The notes beneath the pieces were generated by a model. It was not told the origin of the DNA. It saw only the letters and a program-made list of their open reading frames with translations, and did not search any database. A program made the translations under genes and the position numbers. Positions 32,759-41,206 of a DNA stretch of 64,000 nucleotides are shown piece after piece. The stretch covers positions 1 through 64,000 of the forward strand of contig JAZNEJ010000005.1 in assembly GCA_045588575.1 (NCBI GenBank), written 5' to 3'. This stretch comes from RGIG5299 sp045588575 (lineage in GTDB: Bacteria; Bacillota; Clostridia; Oscillospirales; RGIG5299). The stretch's first letter is position 1. Every line of letters starts with the position of its first letter.

Positions 32759-33589
32759 TCACACAGCAACGGGAAATTTATTTATTTTTTCACCGTGAAG
32801 ATAATTTTCAACGGTAAAGCTTTCGGGAGTAAATTTATAAAAATCGGTAACGGTCGGGTCGAGTGTTACCTTGGGAGCGTCATAGGGAGTGCGCGAGATG
32901 AGCTCCTTAACGATGGGAATATGTCTGTCGTAAATGTGAGCGTCGGCAATAACGTGAACGAACTCACCGGGCTCAAGGCCCGAAACCTGAGCAAACATAA
33001 GAACCAAAGCGGCGTATTGCGCAACGTTCCAAGCGTTTGCGGCAAGCATATCCTGCGAGCGCTGATTTAAAATGGCGCAAAGCTTACCGTTTGTAACGTT
33101 AAAGGTCATGCTGTAAGCGCAGGGGTAAAGAGCCATCTCCGAAAGGTCGGAAAAATTATATAAATTGGTCATTATTCTGCGACTTGCGGGATTGTTTTTA
33201 AGGTCGAAAAGCACTCTGTCAACCATATCGAATTCGCCTTCGCGGTATTTGTGCTTAACGCCCATCTGGTAGCCGTATGCCTTGCCGATTGAACCGTTTT
33301 CGTCGGCCCAACTGTCCCAAATATGACTTCCCAAATCTTTAACGTTGTTGGATTTTTTCTGCCAAATCCAAAGAATTTCGTCAACCGCAAGCTTGAGGCT
33401 TATGGGACGTATTGTTAAAAGCGGAAAATCTTTTGAAAGGTCGTAACGGTTTACAACGCCGAATTTTTTAATGGTGTAGGCGGGAGTGCCGTCATCCCAA
33501 TGAGGTCTTACCTTGGCTTCCTTATCGTAATAACCGTTTTCAAGAATGTCTTTACAGGTGGAAATGAATGCGATATCCGCAGAGCTCAT
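32759..33589 (-). CDS. thyA: Thymidylate synthase
   Basis: ThyA methylates dUMP to dTMP with methylene-THF. Start at the ATG at 33589, at 9-base spacing from GAAAGG; two upstream in-frame starts are too close to it. The 276-residue protein shows NPASRRIM, the catalytic Cys segment YPCAYSMTFNV, QRSQDMLAANAWNVAQYA and ADAHIYDRHIP. After the catalytic Cys the residue is Ala where E. coli has His. Operon with folA. Confidence 0.92.
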   Translation of the reverse strand: MSSADIAFISTCKDILENGYYDKEAKVRPHWDDGTPAYTIKKFGVVNRYDLSKDFPLLTIRPISLKLAVDEILWIWQKKSNNVKDLGSHIWDSWADENGSIGKAYGYQMGVKHKYREGEFDMVDRVLFDLKNNPASRRIMTNLYNFSDLSEMALYPCAYSMTFNVTNGKLCAILNQRSQDMLAANAWNVAQYAALVLMFAQVSGLEPGEFVHVIADAHIYDRHIPIVKELISRTPYDAPKVTLDPTVTDFYKFTPESFTVENYLHGEKINKFPVAV

Positions 33590-33619
33590 AATCATCAACC
33601 TTTCAATCAGTATAAAAAT

Positions 33620-33648
33620 ATTATACTATAACAGAACGGAAAAAGCAA
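33620..33648 (-). promoter_or_regulatory. Promoter of thyA-folA
   Basis: On the minus strand: TTGCTT (33648-33643), 17 bases, perfect TATAAT (33625-33620), about 31 bases before the start. Confidence 0.82.
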
Positions 33649-33682
33649 TAAATATTTAAAAGGCATTTTATTAAAACAAAAC

Positions 33683-33712
33683 GAGCCGACAACCCGTTAA
33701 GGTTATTGGCTC
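33683..33712 (-). terminator. Terminator of the small membrane protein gene
   Basis: On the minus strand GAGCCAATAACC pairs with GGTTGTCGGCTC (11 of 12 positions) around a 6-base loop, followed by a moderately T-rich tract. Confidence 0.7.
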
Positions 33713-33744
33713 AAATATTTTATGATATTAATGGATTTTTAAAA

Positions 33745-33966
33745 TTATTTTTTATTATCGGGTTTAAGCGCAAAAAACATTGCAACAAGACCTGAAATCA
33801 TTAAAATTGCAGCAATCAAAAACCATATCCATAAGTTGCCGTCTGCAAAACTTTCTAAAAGATAAATAAAAGAGCGACTGCCAACGTTGGAAACCACAGC
33901 ACCCAAAAGAGATGTGCCGGAAAATAAAAGGCCGCTTCCGCATATTGCCAATACAATTTTATTCAT
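33745..33966 (-). CDS. Small two-helix membrane protein, unknown
   Basis: This 73-residue protein starts at an ATG with AAAGGAG at ideal spacing. It has two hydrophobic segments (about 4-26 and 46-66) separated by a short polar loop (VGSRSFIYLLESFADGN) and ends in KPDNKK. No family is recognised; small size, own ribosome site and own terminator support a real gene. Confidence 0.62.
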   Translation of the reverse strand: MNKIVLAICGSGLLFSGTSLLGAVVSNVGSRSFIYLLESFADGNLWIWFLIAAILMISGLVAMFFALKPDNKK

Positions 33967-34080
33967 AATTTAACTCCTTTAATTCTTTTGATTTGTTTGT
34001 CCAATAATTAAGTTGTGTCGCATTTTTATTATACTATAATGAAATAAAAAAATTAATAATAAAATAAAGAGTAAACAAAA

Positions 34081-34114
34081 AACCGATTGTCCGTTAGAGC
34101 AATCGGCTTTTTGC
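34081..34114 (-). terminator. Terminator of the solute-binding lipoprotein gene
   Basis: On the minus strand AAAAAGCCGATTG pairs with CAATCGGTTTTTT around a 10-base loop; a strong stem with a clear T-run. Confidence 0.85.
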
Positions 34115-34137
34115 TATAAGGAGACGAATGATAAAGC

Positions 34138-35850
34138 TTATGCGTTTTTGCCGGTAACAAGATCGTACCATGCATTTACTTCGTCGGTAATTGCCTGACC
34201 GCCGTTATCGAGCCACTGCTGCACAGCAACGTCGAAATATTCGAGTTCCTGAGCGCCTGTAACAATATCATTAACTGCGGCATTAAGCTCGGCGGTTAAG
34301 TCATCTAATTTAAGAATCATCGTTTCGGTCGGTGCACCCTGGAACAAATCAATAACTCTTTCAGGCTCTCCGACTTCATCATAAACGTATGCAGCACCCT
34401 CAAGACCGTACATTCTTTCCCAATACCAGTAATTGATGTAATCTCTGCCTTCCTTATTGAGATATTTTGTAACGTAGGTGTAGGACTGAAGCTGACCTTT
34501 AGTGGTTAAGCCAGAGGTGTCCCCTGTTTCAAGAGCTTCTCTAACAGCACGGTTGCTTCCAACGCTGTCAGTATTGAAGCATGGAGTGGTAACCGGAGAG
34601 AAGTTATAGTAGTGTGATGCACCGTCGGGAGAATACATAAAGGTTTCCAGGAGGTTTTGATCTGTCTCTGCCCTATCCTCAACATCTACATACATGTTCA
34701 TAAGAATAACCAAAGCAGCAGGAGAAACGCAGTTTTTGGAAACAACGTATGCTCTGTAATGAGTGCCTGTGCCGGTTATTTTCCATTCATCGCCCGTTGC
34801 GGAGAAACCGGTAGTTGGAACGAGCTCAAACTCGGGATTCATAAGCTTCATGCCGGTATAACGCTGAAGGTAGTTGGAAGTTGCTTCAATAACACCGCAC
34901 AGACCGTTGGTCATACACATATAGTAACCTGCGTTAATAGCGGATACATAAGCCTCGGGGCTAACGATGTAGCCGCCGGTATAGAGTTCACGGAGCGCTC
35001 CGATTGCATCTTTCATTTCGGGCTGAATGCTTCCGTATTCAAGCTTGCCGGTTTCTTCGTTTTCAAGCCAAATGCCCGGATATGCGCCCCAACCGTTAAA
35101 GAAAAGGTTAGAGCTCTGGCCTGCATTTTCAATGTTTATTGCAAGACCGAAGGTGTTTTTAATACCGTCTTTATCGGGGTCACCGTTGGTGAACGCTTTA
35201 ATAACGTCGATAAGCTCGTCATAAGAGGTTGGAACTTCTTTACCGACTGCATTTAACCAGTCTTGTCTTATCCAGTAAACCGTGTTAGAGCCGTTACCGT
35301 TACTTAACTGCGGAATAGCGTAAATCTCGCCGCCGTAGGTAAAGGAATATAACGCCTCATCACCGCCAAGATAATCAAGACAGTTTAAATATTTTTCGTG
35401 GCCGTAGGTTCTTAATTCCTCAGTTATGGGAGCAATAAGGTCCTGCTCGTAAAGCTTTTTAACGTAGGTGGTTGCCCACTTGTTTTCACCCTCGTCGGGA
35501 CCTACATTTAATATGTCCGGAATCTGGCCTGCAAGAATCTGACCGTTAAGTCGGTCTCTATAGGTGCTCCATTCAGCAACGTCCCAGATAAGCTCCATTT
35601 CAATGCCGTATTCATCTCTTGCCAATCTGGTCCAGTCGTTATCGGCTGTGGTCCAGTTGTTCGGATGCTTATCGATATCGCCTTGGTTGATACCGATAAA
35701 GGGGCATGCCCAAGTAACGTGTATGGGCGGGTCAAATCTTCCGTCGACGATGGTAGCTTCTACTTTTTCGGGCTCACCGCATGATGCGAGCATGCCGACG
35801 GTTCCGAGCAACATGAGAGCAGCCAACGCGTAAACTAAAAATTTCTTCAC
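34138..35850 (-). CDS. Extracellular solute-binding lipoprotein of an ABC importer
   Basis: The 570-residue protein has a lipoprotein signal with lipobox LASC (Cys24) and the large periplasmic-binding-protein fold of family 1 (YtcQ/LipO-like): DIDKHPN, QIPDILNVG, EIYAIPQLSNGNGSNTVYWIRQDWL, and a calcium-type loop DPDKDGIKN followed by TFGLA. Relatives usually bind oligosaccharides and work with two permeases (LplB/YtcP type). No permease, ATPase or regulator is adjacent, so this is an orphan. Ligand not predictable; oligosaccharide is an inference. Confidence 0.85.
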   Translation of the reverse strand: MKKFLVYALAALMLLGTVGMLASCGEPEKVEATIVDGRFDPPIHVTWACPFIGINQGDIDKHPNNWTTADNDWTRLARDEYGIEMELIWDVAEWSTYRDRLNGQILAGQIPDILNVGPDEGENKWATTYVKKLYEQDLIAPITEELRTYGHEKYLNCLDYLGGDEALYSFTYGGEIYAIPQLSNGNGSNTVYWIRQDWLNAVGKEVPTSYDELIDVIKAFTNGDPDKDGIKNTFGLAINIENAGQSSNLFFNGWGAYPGIWLENEETGKLEYGSIQPEMKDAIGALRELYTGGYIVSPEAYVSAINAGYYMCMTNGLCGVIEATSNYLQRYTGMKLMNPEFELVPTTGFSATGDEWKITGTGTHYRAYVVSKNCVSPAALVILMNMYVDVEDRAETDQNLLETFMYSPDGASHYYNFSPVTTPCFNTDSVGSNRAVREALETGDTSGLTTKGQLQSYTYVTKYLNKEGRDYINYWYWERMYGLEGAAYVYDEVGEPERVIDLFQGAPTETMILKLDDLTAELNAAVNDIVTGAQELEYFDVAVQQWLDNGGQAITDEVNAWYDLVTGKNA

Positions 35851-35877
35851 TTGTTTTCTCTCCTTTTTTTATAATGC

Positions 35878-35899
35878 AAACAATTAAAACTTATTGTTT
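35878..35899. promoter_or_regulatory. Candidate operator palindrome upstream of the solute-binding protein gene
   Basis: AAACAAT-N8-ATTGTTT (7-bp perfect arms) lies immediately downstream of the -10 box, where a repressor would block transcription start. It could also be chance in an A/T-rich leader. Confidence 0.5.
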
Positions 35900-35905
35900 A
35901 ATAAC

Positions 35906-35934
35906 ATTATAATATAGCAAAAAGAAAAAAACAA
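35906..35934 (-). promoter_or_regulatory. Promoter of the solute-binding lipoprotein gene
   Basis: On the minus strand: TTGTTT (35934-35929), 17 bases, TATAAT (35911-35906). Confidence 0.68.
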
Positions 35935-36018
35935 TGAGATTTTTCCATTGTAATATATAAAAAAGTTAGTTTTTGTGAAAGAATATAGGCGTTTTTGAGA
36001 AAAGAAAAGCAAAAAAAT

Positions 36019-36054
36019 AAAACCGACAGGCCTCAACACAGGCCTGTCGGTTTT
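36019..36054 (-). terminator. Terminator of tRNA-Leu(CAA)
   Basis: AAAACCGACAGGCCT-N6-AGGCCTGTCGGTTTT is a 15-bp perfect stem, with T-rich tail on the minus strand, adjoining the tRNA 3' end. Confidence 0.88.
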
Positions 36055-36141
36055 TGGTGCCGGAAGCGGGGGTCGAACCCGCACGGTATCGCTACCACTG
36101 GATTTTGAGTCCAGCACGTCTGCCAATTCCATCATTCCGGC
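36055..36141 (-). tRNA. tRNA-Leu(CAA)
   Basis: An 87-nt tRNA: acceptor GCCGGAA/TTCCGGC, anticodon stem CTGGA/TCCAG with loop CTCAAAA (anticodon CAA), long variable arm, T-arm GCGGGTTCGACCCCCGC and encoded CCA. It has its own promoter and terminator. Confidence 0.93.
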
Positions 36142-36165
36142 GCATATTCAATTTTACCGCTAGTT

Positions 36166-36194
36166 ATTATATCACCTTTTAAAGCATTTTGCAA
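36166..36194 (-). promoter_or_regulatory. Promoter of tRNA-Leu(CAA)
   Basis: On the minus strand: TTGCAA (36194-36189), 17 bases, perfect TATAAT (36171-36166). Confidence 0.82.
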
Positions 36195-36252
36195 TATAAA
36201 AAATGAAAAAAATAAAAAACTGTTAAAAGTTAAAGACGGGTAAATAATATGC

Positions 36253-36281
36253 TTGTAAAAAACTATAAATTATGGTAAAAT
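36253..36281 (+). promoter_or_regulatory. Promoter of the MBL/DUF3006/DUF1653 unit
   Basis: TTGTAA (36253-36258), 17 bases, TAAAAT (36276-36281). Confidence 0.7.
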
Positions 36282-36305
36282 AATTTTAAGAAAGGGTGAT
36301 GCTTT

Positions 36306-37202
36306 TTGGCAAAGAAAAAATCCTCGTTAACAAAAATAATAAGCGTGCTTTTGGTTTTGGCGTTAATAGGCGGCGCGCTTTTTTATGAATTCGTTATAAA
36401 TTCAAACGGAAGCGGCGATATATCGGAAGCCGTTTTTTCCGTCCACGTTATAGACGTCGGACAGGGCGACAGTATTTTGGTTCGCTCGGGCGATAAAACA
36501 ATGCTTATAGACGCGGGCCCGAAATCCGCCAAAAACGAGGTTGAGCGTTATTTAAAGCAAAACGAGATTACAAAGCTCGATTACGTAATTGCAACGCATC
36601 CGCACGAGGACCATATCGGCGGAATGGAGCATATTTTGGAAAGATTTGAATATGAAACGGTGATTATGCCAAACGTAACCCACACCTCGCAAACCTACCT
36701 TTCGCTTCTTGAAAAAATAGATGCCGATAACAAGGGAATAACCGAGGCAAAAAGCGGCGACGTTTACACCTTGGGCGAAGCAACCTTTAAAATTTTAGCT
36801 CCAAACAGCGATAAATACGTTGAGAAAAACGACTATTCGGTGGTTATAAAGCTCACTTTTAAAGGAAAAAGCTTTATTTTGTCGGGCGATGCCGAAAAGA
36901 TTTCGGAAAACGAGATGGTGCAAAAATACGGCAAAGAGCTTAACTGCGACGTTTACAAGGTTGGCCATCACGGCTCCGATTCTTCAACCGACGAAATTTT
37001 CCTTGCAATGATGTCGCCGAAATATGCAGTTGTTTCCTGCGGAAGAGAGAATATGTATAAGCACCCCTCCGAAAAGGTTGTAAAGCGCATAAGAAGCTCG
37101 GGCGCAACTCTTTATCAGACCTTTGAGGACGGCACCGTTATCTTCTTTATAACCGAAAACGGTGCTTTAAACGTAACGACCAAAGGAAGCGAAAGCGTAT
37201 GA
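36306..37202 (+). CDS. ComEC-like metallo-beta-lactamase-fold hydrolase
   Basis: The TTG start at 36306 is supported by AAAGGGTGAT upstream. The 298-residue product has an N-terminal membrane anchor or signal (about 10-30) and an extracytosolic MBL domain: VHVIDVGQGDSILVRSG, the metal motif THPHEDHIGG, LSGDAEKISE and GHHGSDSSTDE. This is the soluble nuclease-like domain of ComEC without its channel. It may cut or dephosphorylate nucleic acid outside the cell (inference). Its stop overlaps the DUF3006 start, a frequent pairing for these genes. Confidence 0.85.
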   Translation: MAKKKSSLTKIISVLLVLALIGGALFYEFVINSNGSGDISEAVFSVHVIDVGQGDSILVRSGDKTMLIDAGPKSAKNEVERYLKQNEITKLDYVIATHPHEDHIGGMEHILERFEYETVIMPNVTHTSQTYLSLLEKIDADNKGITEAKSGDVYTLGEATFKILAPNSDKYVEKNDYSVVIKLTFKGKSFILSGDAEKISENEMVQKYGKELNCDVYKVGHHGSDSSTDEIFLAMMSPKYAVVSCGRENMYKHPSEKVVKRIRSSGATLYQTFEDGTVIFFITENGALNVTTKGSESV

Positions 37203-37414
37203 TTTATATAGTTGACCGCATTGAAAACGGCGTTGCGGTTTTAGTTGACGATAACGGCGAAACGCTTGAAATAAGTGCGAAATTGCTCCCCGAAGGCGCA
37301 AAGGAAAGCGATGCCTTAACAAAAGAAAAAGAAGGCTTTGTTCTTTGTGAAAACGAGCGAAAAATAAGAGAGGAAAAGGCAAAAAAGCTTTTGGAAAAGC
37401 TTTTTAAAAAATGA
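37199..37414 (+). CDS. DUF3006 domain protein
   Basis: The 71-residue protein begins MIYIVDRIENGVAVLVDDNG, the DUF3006 pattern, and ends in a Lys/Glu-rich helix. Function unknown; DUF3006 genes commonly sit next to ComEC-like hydrolases, as here. The ATG overlaps the upstream TGA by ATGA coupling. Confidence 0.82.
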   Translation: MIYIVDRIENGVAVLVDDNGETLEISAKLLPEGAKESDALTKEKEGFVLCENERKIREEKAKKLLEKLFKK

Positions 37415-37417
37415 GAT

Positions 37418-37684
37418 ATGAGAGATTTTAAAGCAGGCGATAAGGCCGTTCATTTTAAAAGAGGCTTTTTAACCGAGGAAGAGCTTAAAAAAGAGCCGAA
37501 TAAATATATTTATGAAATTATAGGGAAGGCAACCGACAGTGAAACGGGAGAACCTTTAATGGTTTACCGCGCCGAATACGGAGAAAAGACTATTTTCGTA
37601 AGACCTTATAATGATTTTTTCTCGGAAACCGACATTGAAAAATATCCAAATGCGAAGCAAAAATACCGCTTTGAAAAGCTGTGA
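37418..37684 (+). CDS. DUF1653 domain protein
   Basis: The 88-residue small protein has the DUF1653 signature: DKAVHFKRGF, then YEIIGKATDSETGEPLMVYRAEYG and TIFVRPYNDFFSE. Family members are small beta-rich proteins of unknown role. Third gene of the MBL unit, starting 3 bases after DUF3006 ends. Confidence 0.83.
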   Translation: MRDFKAGDKAVHFKRGFLTEEELKKEPNKYIYEIIGKATDSETGEPLMVYRAEYGEKTIFVRPYNDFFSETDIEKYPNAKQKYRFEKL

Positions 37685-37689
37685 AAATT

Positions 37690-37721
37690 AAAAAATCCGC
37701 AAGCGTTGGCTTGCGGATTTT
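37690..37721. terminator. Bidirectional terminator between DUF1653 and galU
   Basis: AAAATCCGCAAGC-GTTG-GCTTGCGGATTTT is a perfect 13-bp stem with A-run and T-run flanks between convergent genes. Confidence 0.88.
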
Positions 37722-37731
37722 CATTTGTAAA

Positions 37732-38601
37732 TTAAAGAGTTTTTACAAATTCTTTGAGATATTCTTTGAATTCTTCGCCTATTTCGGGGTGATTGATTGC
37801 AGTTTCAACGGCTGCCTGCATAACGCCTAACTTGTTTCCCATATCGTAACGGGTGCCCGAGAAAACAACGCCTGTCATACCGTCTCTTCTTGCCAAAACC
37901 TTCATTGCATCGGTGAGCTGAATTTCGCCGCCTGCGCCGGGTTCGGTTTTATCAAGAATATCAAAAATTTCATAAGGTAAAACAACTCTGCCCAAAATTG
38001 AAAGATTGGAAAATTCCTCGCCTTTTTTGGGCTTTTCAATCATATCGGTAACGTTATAAATGTTTTCTTCAAGCTCTTCCGCTTTCATTGAAGAATAGCG
38101 TGAAAGCTGTTCTACGGGCACGGGCTTTAAGCCGCAAACGCCCTTGCCGTATTTTTCATAAGCCTCGCAAAGCTCTTTGGTTGCGGGAATGTCGCCCATA
38201 ATAACGTCGTCGCCGTAAAGAATTGCAATAGGCTCGCCTGCCGCAAACTCTCTTGCATAGGTAATTGCGTGGCCCAAGCCTTTAACCTCTTGCTGACGAA
38301 CGAAGGTTATTTTTGCAAGACCGCAGGGTTTAACGGCTGCATCAAGCTCTTTTTGCTTGTTGCCTGCTATTAAACGTTCTTCAAGCTCAACGAAACGGTC
38401 GAAATGGTCTTCAATTGCGCTTTTTCCCCTTGATGTGATTATGAGAATTTCTTCAATTCCCGATTTTGCCGCTTCTTCAACTATATATTGAATTGCAGGC
38501 TTATCAACGATGGGTAAAAGCTCCTTCGGAATAGCCTTTGTTGCGGGAAGCATTCTGGTACCGAAACCCGCTGCGGGAATAACAGCCTTTCTTACTTTCA
38601 T
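37732..38601 (-). CDS. galU: UTP-glucose-1-phosphate uridylyltransferase
   Basis: GalU makes UDP-glucose for wall polymers and glycolipids. The 289-residue protein has the nucleotidyltransferase start VIPAAGFGTRMLPATKAIPKE (split here by family consensus), YGDDV, EKPKKGE and the C-terminal TRYDMGNKLG. It lies 16 bases after queT in the same direction, so it may share the preQ1-controlled transcript; whether it has a promoter of its own is not visible. Confidence 0.94.
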   Translation of the reverse strand: MKVRKAVIPAAGFGTRMLPATKAIPKELLPIVDKPAIQYIVEEAAKSGIEEILIITSRGKSAIEDHFDRFVELEERLIAGNKQKELDAAVKPCGLAKITFVRQQEVKGLGHAITYAREFAAGEPIAILYGDDVIMGDIPATKELCEAYEKYGKGVCGLKPVPVEQLSRYSSMKAEELEENIYNVTDMIEKPKKGEEFSNLSILGRVVLPYEIFDILDKTEPGAGGEIQLTDAMKVLARRDGMTGVVFSGTRYDMGNKLGVMQAAVETAINHPEIGEEFKEYLKEFVKTL

Positions 38602-38617
38602 ATTATCAAACCTTCCA

Positions 38618-39163
38618 TTATTTTTTTCTATTCAGTGCCGACAAAACGTCGTATTTGTTCAATAAAAAGATAAAAGGAACGCCCAAAACGGCGCACGAAA
38701 CTATTTCGGATGCGAAAATAGAAACGAAATTAGTTAAATAAACCGTTAAAAATATCTCGTTTGTTGCGGAGGGAATTGTAAGGGCTAAAGAAACTATAAC
38801 CGCGTTGAAAATAACGGGCGGAAAAACAGCAAAGAAATATTCGCTTTTTTTAATTTTAAGCGGACTTACTCCTTCTTCAAAGCGTTTGCGGTATTTTCTT
38901 CCTGCATAGGCGGTAAAAAAAGCCGCAATTAAGGTTGCAAGAGGACCTAAAAAAAGGTCGAACGCATTTGAGAAGATGTTTGCAAAAAAACAACCAACCG
39001 TGAGTGCGATTGCGGCGGGCGGAAAGAAAAACGGAATTAAAGTAAGCAGCTCCGAAAGCCTTAGTTGAATGGGCGTAAAAGCAACGGGAAGCGTTACCCA
39101 AGTCAGCGCTACGTAAGCGGCTGCAATTATACCGCAAAGAGTAATCTCACGTGTTTTGTTCAT
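38618..39163 (-). CDS. queT: QueT-family queuosine-precursor transporter (ECF S component)
   Basis: A 181-residue protein with about five to six transmembrane helices. The N-terminal pattern LCGIIAAAYVALTWVTLP, then IQLRLSELLTLIPFF is characteristic of QueT/DUF988, the substrate-binding subunit of an ECF importer for preQ1/queuine. The preQ1-I riboswitch directly upstream supports this strongly. ECF ATPases and EcfT are not nearby, as normal for group II ECF systems. Confidence 0.9.
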   Translation of the reverse strand: MNKTREITLCGIIAAAYVALTWVTLPVAFTPIQLRLSELLTLIPFFFPPAAIALTVGCFFANIFSNAFDLFLGPLATLIAAFFTAYAGRKYRKRFEEGVSPLKIKKSEYFFAVFPPVIFNAVIVSLALTIPSATNEIFLTVYLTNFVSIFASEIVSCAVLGVPFIFLLNKYDVLSALNRKK

Positions 39164-39181
39164 TTTTAAATACCTTGCTTT

Positions 39182-39222
39182 GTCTTAGTTTTTTTTAGAG
39201 TCGGGAATTCTCGAACCGACTG
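39182..39222 (-). promoter_or_regulatory. PreQ1-I riboswitch of queT(-galU)
   Basis: On the minus strand the leader reads AGTCGG-TTCGAGAATT-CCCGACT then CT plus an A-run and CTAAG, matching preQ1 class I: a short stem, a C/U-rich loop and an A-rich 3' tail ending in CUAAG that folds back as a pseudoknot. It starts about 6 bases after the -10, so it is the very 5' end of the transcript. AAGG (ribosome site) follows within 10 bases, which suggests translational control. preQ1 binding should turn the gene off. Confidence 0.87.
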
Positions 39223-39227
39223 AATAT

Positions 39228-39256
39228 ACTATAACACTTTCTTGCGAAAAGGTCAA
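39228..39256 (-). promoter_or_regulatory. Promoter of queT-galU
   Basis: On the minus strand: TTGACC (39256-39251), 17 bases, TATAGT (39233-39228). Confidence 0.8.
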
Positions 39257-39321
39257 CAATAATTTTTGTAAAAGCAGCTGTTAATAACAATTGTGCAAGA
39301 TAACGAAAATTAAAAACCCCC

Positions 39322-39350
39322 TTGAAATAAAAGAAGAAAACTGTTAAAAT
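39322..39350 (+). promoter_or_regulatory. Promoter of the Na/Pi cotransporter gene
   Basis: TTGAAA (39322-39327), 17 bases, TAAAAT (39345-39350). Confidence 0.72.
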
Positions 39351-39393
39351 ATAGAAGATGGGTTAAAATTTTGAAAAAGAAATGAGGAACAAT

Positions 39394-41148
39394 ATGTCAG
39401 TTTTTGACGTGTTTACACTTCTTGGCGGACTTGCGTTTTTCCTTTTCGGAATGAACGTAATGTCAGATGGGCTTGAAAAAATTTCAGGCGGAAAACTTGA
39501 GCACACCCTTAGAAAAATGACTTCTAACCGTTTTAAAGGAATCGGCCTCGGCGCCGGAATAACGGTTGCAATTCAGTCTTCTTCGGCAATGACGGTTATG
39601 CTCGTTGGCTTGGTTAACTCCGGCATTTTGGTTTTAGACCAAACCGTTGGCGTAATTATGGGTTCAAACATAGGAACCACCTTAACGGCGTGGATTTTGA
39701 GCTTAACCGGTCTTGAAGGCGATAATTTCTGGCTTCAGCTTTTAAAGCCCTCTTCCTTCTCACCGCTTTTTGCATTTTTGGGAATAGTTCTCATAATGTT
39801 TGCCAAAAACGGCAAAACCAAAGACATTGGCGGAAGCTTGGTTGGCTTTGGAATTTTAATGTTCGGCATGGAGCTTATGTCGGGCTCGGTTAAGGGGCTT
39901 GCAGCGCTTCCCGAATTCAGCGCAATTCTCACTGCATTTGAAAATCCCATTTTAGGTCTTGTTGTCGGCGCAGTTTTCACCGGCATAATTCAAAGCTCGG
40001 CTGCAACCGTTGGTATTGTGCTTGCTTTTGCGGCAATGGGTAACGGCGATTTTACAATGGCTGTTGCACTTCCCATAATTTTGGGTTCAAACATAGGAAC
40101 CTGCGTAACCGCGCTTATTTCGAGTATCGGCGTTAACAAAAATGCAAAGCGCGTTGCCTTTATTCACATAATATTTAACACCATAGGCTCAATTGTTTGG
40201 CTTATAGTTCTTTACGGAACCGACCTATTCTTCCACTACGAATTTTTAAGGTCGGCGGTAACTCCCATAGGCGTTGCAATAATCCACACCGTCTTTAACG
40301 TTACCACTACGATTTTGCTCTTGCCCTTCTGCAAGCATCTCGTTAAATTTGCAAAGCTTGCAATTAAAGATAAAAAATCCGACGAGGTTTACGAACTTCT
40401 CGACGAGCGTCTTATGCGCTCGCCCTCAATTGCAATTTTCGAGAGCAAAAACGTTGCCTATAAAATGGCAGGTCTTGCAAAGCAAAATCTTTTGGATTCG
40501 TTATCGCTTTTGGAAAAATACGATGCCAAGCTTGCCGAAAGCATTGCGGCAACCGAAGAAAAGATAGACGTTTATGAAGATAAGCTCGGAACCTATCTCG
40601 TTAAGCTTTCGGGCCACAATCTCTCCGCGCAGGAAGGTAATGATATTTCCAAGCTCTTACATACCATCGGCGATTTCGAAAGAATTGCCGACCACGCAAT
40701 GAATATAAGAGACGTTGCAGTGGAAATGCATTCCAAGAAGCTTGATTTCTCCGAAAGTGCAAAAGAGGATTTAAAAACGGTTATCGAGGCGGTTAAGGAG
40801 ATAATGGATATTACCGTTTCTTCCTTTGAAACCGAAAACAGCTCTCTTGCAATAAGCGTTGAGCCTCTTGAAGAGGTAATAGACGAGCTTGTTAAAGAGG
40901 TTAAGGGACGTCATATTGAAAGACTCACTCAGGGTGCTTGCACCATTGAGCTCGGTTTCGTTCATTCCGATTTATTAACCAACTTTGAAAGAATTTCCGA
41001 CCACTGCTCCAACGTTGCGGTTGCGGTAATTAAAATTAAAGATTCTTCTTTCGATGCTCACGGTTACTTAAACGAAATTAAAAAAGGCGGCGAGCCTCAG
41101 TTCGTTGCCGAATTTAAGAGCTACAAAGAAAAATACGCTCTCAAATAA
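39394..41148 (+). CDS. Na+/phosphate cotransporter (NptA/PNaS family) with PhoU-like tail
   Basis: ATG at 39394 is used because the GAGGA site at its upstream side fits it and not the in-frame ATG at 39382. The 584-residue protein has an N-terminal membrane domain (to about residue 320) with the two inverted NptA repeats AIQSSSAMTVMLVGLVNSG and IIQSSAATVGIVLAFAAMG, each with the QSS motif, and GSNIGT twice. The C-terminal 230 residues are PhoU-like helices (LHTIGDFERIADHAMNIRD, FERISDHCSNVAVAV). It imports phosphate with Na+. Confidence 0.9.
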   Translation: MSVFDVFTLLGGLAFFLFGMNVMSDGLEKISGGKLEHTLRKMTSNRFKGIGLGAGITVAIQSSSAMTVMLVGLVNSGILVLDQTVGVIMGSNIGTTLTAWILSLTGLEGDNFWLQLLKPSSFSPLFAFLGIVLIMFAKNGKTKDIGGSLVGFGILMFGMELMSGSVKGLAALPEFSAILTAFENPILGLVVGAVFTGIIQSSAATVGIVLAFAAMGNGDFTMAVALPIILGSNIGTCVTALISSIGVNKNAKRVAFIHIIFNTIGSIVWLIVLYGTDLFFHYEFLRSAVTPIGVAIIHTVFNVTTTILLLPFCKHLVKFAKLAIKDKKSDEVYELLDERLMRSPSIAIFESKNVAYKMAGLAKQNLLDSLSLLEKYDAKLAESIAATEEKIDVYEDKLGTYLVKLSGHNLSAQEGNDISKLLHTIGDFERIADHAMNIRDVAVEMHSKKLDFSESAKEDLKTVIEAVKEIMDITVSSFETENSSLAISVEPLEEVIDELVKEVKGRHIERLTQGACTIELGFVHSDLLTNFERISDHCSNVAVAVIKIKDSSFDAHGYLNEIKKGGEPQFVAEFKSYKEKYALK

Positions 41149-41153
41149 AAAAA

Positions 41154-41187
41154 TAAAAACGGTGCTGAAATCGGCACCGTTTTTTTA
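41154..41187 (+). terminator. Terminator of the Na/Pi cotransporter gene
   Basis: AAAACGGTGC-N7-GCACCGTTTTTTT with a clean T-run after the stop. Confidence 0.85.
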
Positions 41188-41206
41188 TATAAATTTTAAT
41201 ATTTTA

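Noticed and set aside
32759..33589. Loss of function in ThyA because the residue after the catalytic Cys is Ala rather than His
   Set aside because: All other motifs are intact and this position varies among ThyA families; the gene pairs with folA as usual.
34657..35256. 199-codon plus-strand frame inside the solute-binding gene
   Set aside because: It is the antisense shadow of a clear lipoprotein gene with lipobox and family motifs.
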